A stretch of DNA of 64,000 bases from Acidobacteriota bacterium (lineage in GTDB: Bacteria; Acidobacteriota; Terriglobia; Acidiferrales; UBA7541): the NCBI GenBank assembly GCA_003223215.1, contig QHYH01000085.1:1-64000 (forward strand), read 5' to 3'. Positions within the stretch are counted from its first letter, which is position 1, and each line of letters opens with the position of its first letter. Positions 54,473 through 63,518 of this stretch are shown in pieces. Made by a program: the position numbers and the translations under genes. The notes beneath the pieces are model-generated. The model saw nothing but the letters and a program-made list of their open reading frames with translations. It did not search any database and was not told where the DNA came from.

Positions 54473-56368
54473 ATGATCACGCGAACGTGCAAATACACAA
54501 TATTTACAAAGCTTACTCGCGTTTCCCTGAGCTTTTCGACGTTGGTCATAGGTACCCTTGCGCAGACGCCCACACCAGAGATGGGTGGCAGGCTGGGTCA
54601 GAGCACGTTCGTTAGCGCAAATTTTATCTTGAACTTAGACGTTCAGGTGCTTGGCCCTGACGGCGCGCCGCTAAAGTCCGCCGCCGTGGTGACGCTATAC
54701 GCTTCGTCTGGACTGCCGATATCAACTGCTACGACGAAGGGCACGCGGGCCCTCTTTACCCAGCTTGCGCCCGGGCAGTATTACATTGAAGTGGAAGCGT
54801 CGGGCTTCTGGAAGACAAGAGAGGACACAATAATCGATCCCTCGGTGGGGGACAATGTTGTCAATGTCTCCATGGTGCCTGCAGCTGCTGGAAGCGCCCC
54901 GATTATCTACTACCATACTCCGCTGCTCGCGCCGGAGGTGCAAAAAGAGCTCGACAAAGGCATTGCGGCTCTGAAGGCAAACCGGTTGGATGCTGCCCAG
55001 AAAGCTCTTAAGCTCGTACTAAAAAAGTCGCCGAATCATCCAGCGGCGCTGTACGTGATGGGTCTAGCCGCTGAAAAAAAAGGTAATCCCCAGGAGGCCC
55101 GGCAATACTGGGAAAAGGCGCTTTCGTTTGACCCGACGCAGCAGGTTGCTGTTTATGCCTTGGGCCAGTCGAATCTCCTGAAGGGCAATTACACCGAAGC
55201 CGATGAGTTGGGGAGGCAGCTCTTGCAACTCAACCCAAATTCATGGAAGGCCCACAGCTTAGTAGCGTCAGCAGCGTTCCGGCTGGGGAAGTACGCAGAA
55301 GCTGTATCTCACGCCGAACGGGCCTGGGAGTTGGGGGGAGAAGGCGCGGGCAGCATCTCGATTGTGTTAGCACAGGCCCTTGCAGTGCAGGATCGCAGGG
55401 CAGAGGCAGTGGAAGCTTTGAAGAGATACCTTGCAGCGAAACTGGATCAAAGCCACGCAGAGACAGCCCGGAAACTCTTGGGCCAGATAGAAAGCAAGGC
55501 AGATCGTTTCGCGATTGCTGGAAGCGACTTTGAAAAGGCGGCGAGTGACTTGGCACCGCCTGACATCAGCCCGGTTGTGGAACACTGGGTACCACCCAAC
55601 GTGGACGACACACCTGCTCCTGTCGAACCAGGGGCCTCTTGTGACCTGAATGACGTTCTGGAGAAAGCCGGTCACGAACTGCAACTTTTGCCTTACACTT
55701 TAGACCGTTTTTCAGCGGACGAAACGATCGAACATCAGAGCGTCAACGAAAGAGGAGTCGCCTTGCGAGCATCCAAGGTGACGTTCGCATATGTCGTATC
55801 AATTCGTGAAACGCGCTATGGCTTCTTAAATGTGGAGGAGTACCGTAACGGGACAGAAGATCCTAACGTTTTTCCCGATCACCTTGCAACAAAGGGGCTA
55901 CCCTCGCAAGTCTTCTTGTTTCATCCGTACTATCAAAACGATTTTGAAATGCAATGCGAAGGGCTGGCGCGCCAGGGGCCAGGGTTCGCCTGGCAGATTC
56001 ACTTCCAGCAAAAGAGAGATGTTGCAAGCCGCATGCAGGTTCACTATCTGAACGGGAAACGCTTTCCGGTTCCTTTGAAAGGAAGAGCGTGGATTGACGC
56101 TACAAACTATGAGGTGGTTCGTTTACAAACTGATATTCGGGAGCCATTGAAAGAAGCTGGTCTCTACGCGCAGCATACGGATATTGAGTACGGCCCGGTT
56201 AGATTTCAAAAGAACAGCTTGGATCTCTGGCTGCCCATCCGGGCAGAGATTTATATGCAAACGAAAGGGCATAGGATCCATAGGCGACACGACTTCAACA
56301 AGTATCTATTGTTTTCAATCGAGCACAACGAAACTATCAGCAACCCGAAAGAACATCCAAAACCCTAA
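54473..56368 (+). CDS. Exported TPR protein with carboxypeptidase-regulatory-like domain
   Basis: 631 residues. A weak signal segment (LTRVSLSFSTLVIGTLAQ) is followed by a CnaB-like domain (about 55-140). TPR repeats cover about 155-340 (AALKANRLDAAQKALKLVLK, AALYVMGLAAEKKGNPQEAR, QVAVYALGQSNLLKGNYTEA, SLVASAAFRLGKYAEAVSHA). The C-terminal domain of about 250 residues (FLNVEEYRNGTEDPNVFPDH, GRAWIDATNYEVVRLQTDIR) looks like the beta-sheet fold seen in outer-membrane-associated acidobacterial proteins. Located just after a TonB-dependent receptor in the same direction. I infer a periplasmic helper for that receptor; biochemical role unknown. Confidence 0.82.
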   Translation: MITRTCKYTIFTKLTRVSLSFSTLVIGTLAQTPTPEMGGRLGQSTFVSANFILNLDVQVLGPDGAPLKSAAVVTLYASSGLPISTATTKGTRALFTQLAPGQYYIEVEASGFWKTREDTIIDPSVGDNVVNVSMVPAAAGSAPIIYYHTPLLAPEVQKELDKGIAALKANRLDAAQKALKLVLKKSPNHPAALYVMGLAAEKKGNPQEARQYWEKALSFDPTQQVAVYALGQSNLLKGNYTEADELGRQLLQLNPNSWKAHSLVASAAFRLGKYAEAVSHAERAWELGGEGAGSISIVLAQALAVQDRRAEAVEALKRYLAAKLDQSHAETARKLLGQIESKADRFAIAGSDFEKAASDLAPPDISPVVEHWVPPNVDDTPAPVEPGASCDLNDVLEKAGHELQLLPYTLDRFSADETIEHQSVNERGVALRASKVTFAYVVSIRETRYGFLNVEEYRNGTEDPNVFPDHLATKGLPSQVFLFHPYYQNDFEMQCEGLARQGPGFAWQIHFQQKRDVASRMQVHYLNGKRFPVPLKGRAWIDATNYEVVRLQTDIREPLKEAGLYAQHTDIEYGPVRFQKNSLDLWLPIRAEIYMQTKGHRIHRRHDFNKYLLFSIEHNETISNPKEHPKP

Positions 56369-56410
56369 GTGGCCGTGGGATGTGCGGACGGAGAGTCACT
56401 TATCGTAAGC

Positions 56411-56640
56411 GGCCGAGGGGATCGGCGGGGGCAGGCATGGGGGCGGACCTACTGTTTCGCGGCGCATTTGTCGAGCCTTTGGCGGGAGCAGGATTCCGCG
56501 GGCCGATGCCCGCGTTGAGCCCAAGATGATCCCTCCTGTTATGCCGCAATAGCCTTTGTCTTCCTGCGTCGTCGCGCAGCCGTTTCTTCATCGCGCAAGC
56601 TGGCCAGTTCGTAGCAGCCGCAGATGGTATCGTAGTAGCC
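56411..56640 (-). repeat. Degenerate duplicate of the 58.4-kb zinc-ribbon gene region
   Basis: About 225 bases closely similar, in the same orientation, to 58396-58613, with scattered substitutions and small indels by eye. It corresponds to most of the small cysteine-protein gene, but the frame is broken (CGCYELASLRDE is readable, the CPACG part is not) and the start region is replaced by an aminotransferase fragment. Confidence 0.75.
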
Positions 56641-56645
56641 TCGCA

Positions 56646-56836
56646 AAACGTTTCTCTCTAGCCGTGTGGAGCTGGAAGGCGGCTGGTACGCCGTTGCTGT
56701 GCGTGCCCGCGACGCATTCCGATGAGGATCTTGCGCTGACCTTGCTCGAGGAACAGGACGCCTACGTTCACCGGGCCTTTCCATGATTTTTCCTCGGAAG
56801 GATATTTGGTTGTGAGTTTGCTTGTCGGGAAGTTCC
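56646..56836 (+). pseudogene. Aminotransferase C-terminal fragment
   Basis: Readable in three successive frames: [16 protein letters not shown], then VPATHSDEDLALTLLEEQDAYVH, then GPFHDFSSEGYLVVSLLVG. These correspond in order to the C-terminal part of the intact aminotransferase at 49492-50649 ([40 protein letters not shown]). At least two frameshifts make it non-functional. It is probably the tail of a lost paralogue. Confidence 0.75.
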
Positions 56837-56992
56837 GTTTGCACAAGGTCGGGCTTCCAGCGTAGGACTTTTCCATCAGGCGGCAGCCTCGAAGCGAGCT
56901 CGAGATTGGTCTGCTAATCTTTTTACCTTTGGTTCGCGATACGGAATTTAGATACGCTTTATGGAATCACATGTTTCTAAAAATATAAACAC

Positions 56993-57004
56993 GGTTTTAG
57001 TACC
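56993..57004 (-). promoter_or_regulatory. Possible operator GGTACTAAAACC, copy 2 (reverse)
   Basis: Plus strand reads GGTTTTAGTACC, the exact reverse complement of 50750-50761. Lies about 230 bases before the decayed TonB-dependent receptor. Confidence 0.35.
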
Positions 57005-57230
57005 GCCGACGGAATCAGCAGGTTAGCGAAGGTTTTGTTTCGAATCGTGACAAGTGCGCCTGGAAGGTAACTTGCATGTCGCCGCATGGAGATTCTCCGG
57101 CTCGTGGGCGTTTGAGGAAGCAAGTCGTCTCATTTGGGCTCGCTCGCTTTACTTGTCCCAAGGTCGGGGGGCAGGAGGGGTCAGTGAAGAGCAAGCATTT
57201 GATCATTTTCCATGGGTTGTGTTTAATTTA

Positions 57231-58132
57231 ATGATTCTCGTCCTTAGTTGCATTCTGGTTAGGGAGGGAGACGCGCAGGTTATCAGCGGAGACTTGGTGG
57301 GGACGGTGCTCGATAAGTCGGGCGCGGCGGTTCAGGGCGCCTCGATCGAGGCGGTGAACGTCGAAACCGGCGTCAAGTACGCGACGAAAGGCAATGACAC
57401 CGGCGAATACCGCTTCACCAACCTGCCCGTAGGGGCTTACAACGTTTCTGCTTCGGCTACGAACTTCGCCACCACAACCATTAACGGACTCCGAGTTGAG
57501 CTGAACAAGACCGTCACCCTGCCCATTACTCTTGAGGTAAAAAGCGTAGCCAACACCATCGAGGTTTCCGGCGCCGCGCAGCCTTTTGGATACCACCACG
57601 GCTCAGGTAACCAATGACTTTACCTCGCAACAAGTTGAGGATTTACCTTCCGCAACCATTGGAAGCGGCGTTCTGAATCTCTCCCTGCTCGATTCGGGGT
57701 TGCAACGAGCGGTGGCGTGGGGGTGGGAAGCGGGCCTTCGGTCGGCGGCCAGCGTCCGCGAAAATAACAACTTCACGATCGAAGGCGTGGACAACAACGA
57801 CACGAGCGTCACCGGGACTCTGGTCACCGTGCCCAACGACGCCGTCGCCGAGTTTTCCGTGCTGCAGAACCAGTTCTCACCGGAATTCGGCCACTCCTCG
57901 GGCGGGCAATTCAATACCATCGTCCAGAGCGGTACAAATGAATTTCACGGGCTCGCTTATGTCTATAACCAGAACCGAAATTATAACGCCCTCGATACTT
58001 TGCAGAAACTGAGCGGCCTTACCACCGTGCCGAGATTTGATGACAACCGTTTTGGCGGCAACTTTGGGGGCCCAATATTCAAGCAACAAGCTTTTTTTCT
58101 TCGGCGACTTTGAATATGAGCCGCTAGCCTAG
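57231..58132 (+). pseudogene. Truncated, frameshifted TonB-dependent receptor
   Basis: From ATG 57231: a signal segment, then a carboxypeptidase-regulatory domain (DLVGTVLDKSGAAVQGASIE, EYRFTNLPVGAYNVSASATN). The first frameshift is in a T-run near 57583-57586 (AAQPF, then LDTTTAQVTNDFTSQQVEDL). The plug continues (NNFTIEGVDNNDTSVTG, FSPEFGHSSGGQFNTIVQSG) to FGGNFGGPI. A second shift near 58083 is followed by KLFFFGDFEYEPLA and a stop. The beta-barrel is missing and a transposase remnant begins immediately after, which suggests truncation by an insertion. Confidence 0.85.
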
Positions 58133-58143
58133 AGTTTTCCATT

Positions 58144-58365
58144 TTATGCGACCACTTTCGCCCATTCCACAAGGGGTTTCAGGATTTTTCGCGTAGGCGC
58201 ATCCAAGGCAGGGTCTTCAAAAATCCTTTCTCGCCAAGTAGCGGTTCGCAAAGATCGCAGAAGGTCCTCGAACGACGTGGAGCATTTTTGTGTGTACCAA
58301 AGCCGGTGCAGAGTGAACTGAGGAGCCAGTTTGTACCCCGATTGCGCGTACCACAGGATTACCAA
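58144..58365 (-). pseudogene. Transposase C-terminal remnant (IS701/DDE type likely)
   Basis: About 73 codons reading ILWYAQSGYKLAPQFTLHRL followed by WYTQKCSTSFEDLLRSLRTA. This resembles the C-terminal W-Y-T-x-K-x-x-x-S-F-x-D-x-L-x-x-L-R block of DDE transposases of the IS701-like type. No catalytic core is present. No terminal repeat could be identified. Placed between the truncated receptor and the zinc-ribbon gene. Confidence 0.55.
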
Positions 58366-58388
58366 ATCGTAGAGATCAGAGGGGCGGC

Positions 58389-58646
58389 TCAGCGCAAGCG
58401 GCCGGGGGGATCGGCGGGGGCCGGCATGCGGGCGGACCTACTGTTTCCCGGCGCATTTGCCGAGACTTTGGCGGGAGCGGGATTCGGCAGGCCAATGCCC
58501 GTGTTGAGCCCAAGATGATCCTTCCCGCACGCGGGGCAATAGCCCTTGCCCGTGTCTTCATCGCGCAGGCTGGCCAGTTCGTAGCAGCCGCAGATGCAAT
58601 CGCAATAGCCGGTTTCCGAAGCAGTTTTGATGGGAACGAGAGCCAT
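58389..58646 (-). CDS. Small cysteine-rich (zinc-ribbon-like) protein
   Basis: 85 residues from ATG 58646, with a strong AGAAGGAG site seven bases upstream. The N-terminal half has six cysteines: YCDCICGCYELASLRDEDTG then YCPACGKDHLG. These suit one structural zinc. The C-terminal half is a Pro/Ala/Arg-rich tail. I do not recognise a named family. A decayed copy lies 2 kb away, so the locus has been duplicated. Confidence 0.6.
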   Translation of the reverse strand: MALVPIKTASETGYCDCICGCYELASLRDEDTGKGYCPACGKDHLGLNTGIGLPNPAPAKVSANAPGNSRSARMPAPADPPGRLR

Positions 58647-58738
58647 GAAGCTCCTTCTAGGGCCAGATAGTACGATGCCCCCGGATTCGATGCAAGCCGG
58701 GGCAGATGAGCATTCGGATTTTTTTGCTGCTCCCGGCG

Positions 58739-59839
58739 CTATAGGTTCCGGAGGTGTGCCAACCGGAACGGGGAACCAAGGTGTTCGCGCAATTCAATCC
58801 AATGCTGCTCCGGGATGGACAGGAAAACTTTCACTACCTCCGGATCGAACTGGCTGCCGGAGCATCGCCTGATTTCCTCCCGGGCGTGTGGCATCGGGAG
58901 TGCCCGCCGATACGGCCGGTCGCTGATCATGGCATCGAGCGAGTCGGCGATGGTGAAGATACGCGCCCCCAGCGGAATCTGATCACCTCGCAGGCCCCTG
59001 GGATAGCCAGAGCCGTCAAAAAACTCCTGGTGCGCGAGCACAATTTCCGCGGCATCGCGAAGAAATGGGATGCGAATCAGCATGTTGTAGCCGATTTCGC
59101 AGTGTGTGCGCATGATTTTTTTTTCCTCGTCGGTAAGCGGGCCGGGCTTTCGCAGGATGCCATCGGGAATGGCCATCTTGCCGATATCGTGGAGAAACGC
59201 GGCACGGGCCAGAATCGGCAAATAGGTATCCGGAACCGGCATGGTCTTTGCAACGGAGATGCAGAACGCGGTAACACGCTGGCAATGGCCCTCGGTTTCC
59301 GCGTCCTTCAAGTCCAGCGCGCTGCCAAGGGCCTCCAAAGTGTCGTCGTAAGACTGTTCGAGCTGGTCGAGAGCCTCTTGGAGCCGCGCGGTGCGATCTT
59401 CCACCTGCTGCTCGAGATCGCGTTGATATTTTCGGTTTTCGTTGACGAGCCGACGATGCTGCAGCGCGCGGCCCACGCCCAGGAAAAGCTGGTCCTTTTC
59501 AAAAGGCTTCAAGATGTAGTCGTAGGCGCCGCGACGGATGGCTTCGAGCGCCGTGGAGATGTCGTGGATCGCCGTGACCATAATGACGGGCACGTCGGGG
59601 TCAAACTCACGCACCCATTCCAGAAGCTTGATGCCATCCATCTCCGGCATGATCATGTCGCTCAAAATCAGGTCGGGAGTGGTGCGTTTGATGTGTTCTT
59701 GCGCAACGCGGCCGTTGTGCGCCACCGTGCAGCGGTAGCCTTTGGATTCGAGCATCGTCGAAACGACTTCTCGAATCGCTTCTTCGTCGTCCACGACAAG
59801 TATGTTCTCAGTGTCCAACCCGGTCAGCTCCAAGCACAC
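58739..59839 (-). CDS. Response regulator with HD-GYP phosphodiesterase domain
   Basis: 366 residues from GTG 59839 (the open frame to 60061 adds unrelated sequence). Receiver domain at 10-125: ILVVDDEEAIREV, phospho-acceptor Asp in DLILSDMIMPEMDG, VTA and KPF. A coiled-coil linker (LEQQVEDRTARLQEALDQLE) follows, then HD-GYP with AAFLHDIGKMAIPDGILRKP, HCEIGYNML, AHQEFFDGSGYPRGL and FTIADSLDAMISDRPYR. The metal and substrate residues appear intact, so hydrolysis of cyclic di-GMP is plausible. Divergent from the hybrid kinase gene, which is the natural candidate for its cognate kinase. Confidence 0.92.
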   Translation of the reverse strand: MCLELTGLDTENILVVDDEEAIREVVSTMLESKGYRCTVAHNGRVAQEHIKRTTPDLILSDMIMPEMDGIKLLEWVREFDPDVPVIMVTAIHDISTALEAIRRGAYDYILKPFEKDQLFLGVGRALQHRRLVNENRKYQRDLEQQVEDRTARLQEALDQLEQSYDDTLEALGSALDLKDAETEGHCQRVTAFCISVAKTMPVPDTYLPILARAAFLHDIGKMAIPDGILRKPGPLTDEEKKIMRTHCEIGYNMLIRIPFLRDAAEIVLAHQEFFDGSGYPRGLRGDQIPLGARIFTIADSLDAMISDRPYRRALPMPHAREEIRRCSGSQFDPEVVKVFLSIPEQHWIELREHLGSPFRLAHLRNL

Positions 59840-59972
59840 ATTATAAGTGACGGCACACCTTGCTGTCCGGCTGCTTGCCCTGTCGGGAAATAGCATGTTA
59901 GCGTCAAACAGGCCGTCCATCCAAAGTTTCTCGCCGTCCGCCCATGATTCGGGCACCTTGAGCACCTTAGTG

Positions 59973-62900
59973 ATGGCACGTCCAGCCGGAAGGCGGCGCA
60001 TCGTGTTGGAGAACCAAGGCCTGCTCGGGATCGCTTTCTTCGAAGCCAGTGCCTTCGTCATTCTTCTGGTACTTTTTCCGCTTTTCCGCCGCGAACAGCC
60101 TGGAGGTTATTTCCGCTTCTGGCATGCCGGGTGGTTCTGCTTCACGTTTTCGGCGGTCTTTGAAGTGATTTTCCTTGCGCGGCCGCTGGCTGGATTACAT
60201 CTAGCTTGTCTGGTGACTCACACCGCCGCGGTACTGCTTTTCTTGGTGGCCGCAGTAAATCGTGTGGCCAGTCCCGACCGGCGGTATTTGGCGCTCCCGG
60301 TTATCACTTTCGTTCTGGCAGTGGTTTATTACGTGGAAAGAAGCGGACCCCAGCGATTTGCCTCCGTGCACTGGGGAACCGCTATTGTGGAAAGCATCGT
60401 TTGCCTGGCCGCCGGTTTCCTGCTTTTGCGATCCCCGTCCACACGGAGAGGGCACGGTTTGCAGCTTCTTGCGGGTGCGTTTCTCCTCCTTGGTCTGCAT
60501 GGCCTCGATCGGCCGCACTGGCCGCAGCATCCCTACTTTTTGTTGCGCATCTCCTTCGATCACATTCTGGGAGTAGCCCTGGGCATTGCTATGGTGGTTG
60601 TGGTTCTCGAGAGTGAGCGGACACGAAGTGAAGAGTTAAACGATAAGATGCGCCGGTTGTCGCTCCTGACCGCGGCTACCACGCAGACTCTTTCCGTGCA
60701 GGACGTAATCGACCAGGTGCTGACGCAGTTGGTGGGAAGTTTAGACGCCACCCACGGCATCGTTTGCCTCAAGGAGGGAGAGGGCAAGGATGCGCAACTG
60801 GTAGCCCGCTCTTCGGTGGGCTACGAACCGCAGTTTCTTGCGAAGTACAGCAAGGTTTCCGCCTCGGAACCTTGGGCCCAGCGTGTATTGAAAGAAGAAT
60901 GTCAATTCCTGGAATCGCAAGATGAGTGGGATCCGGCTGCGCAAAAACGGCTGGACGAAGCAGGGTTGAAGTCGCTGGTGACGCTTGCGCTTCCCGGGGA
61001 AAATGGGGCTTTGGGTATCATTGCCATCGGCGCTACCGAACGCCGGCGCTTCGCTCCCGGCGAACTTTCCTATCTCGTGAATATGGCCAACCTGCTCGGG
61101 ATGACGCTGGAAAATGTTCGTTTGTTTGAGGAGGTTGCCACCGTGCGCCGCCAGTGGGAATACACGTTCGACTCTATCGGTGACCCCATCCTGGTTCACG
61201 ATGCCCAGGGGCGCATCTTGCGGAGCAACCAGCGACTGCGTCAATTGCTGGGCCGCGAACGCGAGGCTATGGTCGGTTGGAGTGTTGCTGAGCTTCTTCC
61301 TGTCAAAAACGCGGCCTACAAGGTTTGCGCGTATTGCGAGGGAGTTGCCGGCGAGGGAGACAATCCAGACCCGTGGCTTCCCGGATATTTTCTCGCGTCC
61401 AACTCGAGTTTCGCCGATCCCAGCGGACGGGTCCTTGGCACCGTCCATGTCCTGAAAGACATTACCGAGCGAAAGCGCGCAGAAGAGAAATATCGAACGC
61501 TCGTCTCCAACGTACAGGAAGGCGTGTTCATTTCCACGCCACAAGGCCGGTTTCTTGACTTTAACGACGCTTTGTTGCGGATGTCGGGCTATGAGAGCCG
61601 CGACGAGTTAATGGCCATCGACATTCCGGGGGCGTTCTATAAAAATCCTGCCGACCGGGAGCGACTCAAGCGACTCCTAAACGAGCACGGCGCGGTGGCG
61701 GACTTCGAATTTGAAATGCGGCGCAAAGACGGCGAAGTGCGCACCATGCTGGAGTCCTCCATCACCGTGCGGGACGCCGGCGGAAACGTCACTGCTTACC
61801 AGGGATTCCTTCAGGACATCACCGAACGCAAGCAGGCGGAACTGGAAATCCGCAGGCGCAACCGCGAGCTCATGGTGCTGAATTCCATCGCCCAAACACT
61901 TACGGAATCGCTGGATCTTACCGATTCGTTGCACCGCACGCTACGCCAGATGGCCGAGCTTTTCAGCCTCGACGCCACCTCGCTTTACCTCTTTGATGCG
62001 AGCGGCACAAATTTGCGGCGCGTGGCGGCCGCCGGCCATCGCTCCGAATACTCGCGCCATTTTCCCGCGGTTTCCGTGAAGCCGGAGTTGCTGCAGCATA
62101 TCAAGGACGCGCATGCAACCTTTATCTCCGCTCAGGGCCTCCCGCTGCCGGCGGTTTTTCGCGATGCGCAAATCAAAGAAGGAATTGCCACCGCTTACAT
62201 TGTGATTCTCTGGTCCAAGGACCGCGTGATCGGCGGTCTCGTCGTGGGAACGCGCACTCCGCGCGAGTTTTCCCCAGCCGACGTGAACTTGCTCATTGCC
62301 GTCGGCAGTCAGATTTCCAGTGCGATCGATCGTTCTATCCTCTACGAAGAAACTCGCCAGGCTTACGAAAACCTCCGCCGGACACAGGAACAATTGCTTC
62401 ACAGCGAAAGACTTGCCGCGGTGGGTCAGCTCATCTCGGGTGTCGCCCATGAGCTGAACAATCCGCTTACCGCCATTCTTGGATATAGCCAGCTGCTGAC
62501 CTCCAGCGGGCAATTGGGGCCGCAAGGCGTCGAATATTCGGAAAAACTGTACAAGCAAGCGCAACGTACCCACCGCATCGTGCAAAATCTCCTGAGCTTC
62601 GCCCGCCAGCACAAGCCCGAGCGAATTCCCGTGAAGATGAATCAGACTCTTGAGGAAACTCTCGCGCTGCGGGATTACGATTTGCGCATGAACAATATTC
62701 GTGTTCACCTGGATCTGGCGAGCGATCTCCCGGTGACGGCGGCCGACCCTCATCAGTTGCAGCAGGTCTTTCTAAACATGGTGAACAACGCCGCTGACGC
62801 CATCTTGGAGCGCTCGACAGAAGGTGATCTTTGGGTTCGCACCGCAATGGAGGGCGAGCGGCTGATCATCGAATTCACCGACAGCGGCCCCGGAGTGAAG

Positions 62901-63518
62901 GACCCCTCTCGTGTTTTTGATCCGTTCTACACGACAAAGCCAGTTGGAAAAGGAACCGGCCTCGGCTTGAGCATCTGTTACGGGATTGTTACGGAGCACG
63001 GAGGAACGATTCGTGTGCGGAACGGGCCCGCGGGAGGGGCTTGCTTCACTATCGAACTGCCGTGTCAGTCTGTCGCGCCATCGGGTTCTCAATTGGACTC
63101 GCCCAATCCCGATCCTGGAAGGAGCGCGCACATCCTCTTGCTGGATCACGACGAGTCCGTTCTGGAAGCCGTGAGTACCTTCTTGCGCGGCCGCGATCAT
63201 CACGTCCACGCGGCCAGGAACCTGGAGGAGGCGCGCGCTGTGCTCGAACGGCAGGACCTTGACTTGATTGTTGCCGACTTTCAGCTAGCGGACTCTTCCA
63301 ATGGGGGTGGTCTGGAGAGTTGGCTGGCTCAGCATAAGCCCGTTCTTTCTCGAAAGTTGATCTGGATGTGTGCGGTTGCGCCTGCGGGTGAGGCCGCGGA
63401 AAGAATCGGCCAAAGCAGTACGCGGATTCTGCAGAAACCCTTCAAAGTGAGCGAACTGCTGGCCGCGGTGGATGAACTGCTTCTAAATAGGATCGATGCG
63501 GCGCCGATCGGGCGATGA
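59973..63518 (+). CDS. Large multi-sensor hybrid histidine kinase
   Basis: 1,181 residues from ATG 59973; the frame is open to 59847, which would almost abut the divergent gene. Order: about six or seven membrane helices (20-215), GAF (about 240-390), PAS (400-500), PAS (505-620), GAF (635-800) and HisKA. His826 is in SGVAHELNNPLTAILGYSQL. The ATPase domain has QVFLNMVNNAADAI, DSGPGVKD and GTGLGLSICYGIV. A terminal receiver-like domain (ILLLDHDESVLEAV, DLIVADFQ, LQKPF) has Asp-His-Asp in its acidic pocket. It may feed the HD-GYP regulator encoded divergently. Signal unknown; the GAF domains suggest small-molecule or redox input. Confidence 0.9.
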   Translation: MARPAGRRRIVLENQGLLGIAFFEASAFVILLVLFPLFRREQPGGYFRFWHAGWFCFTFSAVFEVIFLARPLAGLHLACLVTHTAAVLLFLVAAVNRVASPDRRYLALPVITFVLAVVYYVERSGPQRFASVHWGTAIVESIVCLAAGFLLLRSPSTRRGHGLQLLAGAFLLLGLHGLDRPHWPQHPYFLLRISFDHILGVALGIAMVVVVLESERTRSEELNDKMRRLSLLTAATTQTLSVQDVIDQVLTQLVGSLDATHGIVCLKEGEGKDAQLVARSSVGYEPQFLAKYSKVSASEPWAQRVLKEECQFLESQDEWDPAAQKRLDEAGLKSLVTLALPGENGALGIIAIGATERRRFAPGELSYLVNMANLLGMTLENVRLFEEVATVRRQWEYTFDSIGDPILVHDAQGRILRSNQRLRQLLGREREAMVGWSVAELLPVKNAAYKVCAYCEGVAGEGDNPDPWLPGYFLASNSSFADPSGRVLGTVHVLKDITERKRAEEKYRTLVSNVQEGVFISTPQGRFLDFNDALLRMSGYESRDELMAIDIPGAFYKNPADRERLKRLLNEHGAVADFEFEMRRKDGEVRTMLESSITVRDAGGNVTAYQGFLQDITERKQAELEIRRRNRELMVLNSIAQTLTESLDLTDSLHRTLRQMAELFSLDATSLYLFDASGTNLRRVAAAGHRSEYSRHFPAVSVKPELLQHIKDAHATFISAQGLPLPAVFRDAQIKEGIATAYIVILWSKDRVIGGLVVGTRTPREFSPADVNLLIAVGSQISSAIDRSILYEETRQAYENLRRTQEQLLHSERLAAVGQLISGVAHELNNPLTAILGYSQLLTSSGQLGPQGVEYSEKLYKQAQRTHRIVQNLLSFARQHKPERIPVKMNQTLEETLALRDYDLRMNNIRVHLDLASDLPVTAADPHQLQQVFLNMVNNAADAILERSTEGDLWVRTAMEGERLIIEFTDSGPGVKDPSRVFDPFYTTKPVGKGTGLGLSICYGIVTEHGGTIRVRNGPAGGACFTIELPCQSVAPSGSQLDSPNPDPGRSAHILLLDHDESVLEAVSTFLRGRDHHVHAARNLEEARAVLERQDLDLIVADFQLADSSNGGGLESWLAQHKPVLSRKLIWMCAVAPAGEAAERIGQSSTRILQKPFKVSELLAAVDELLLNRIDAAPIGR

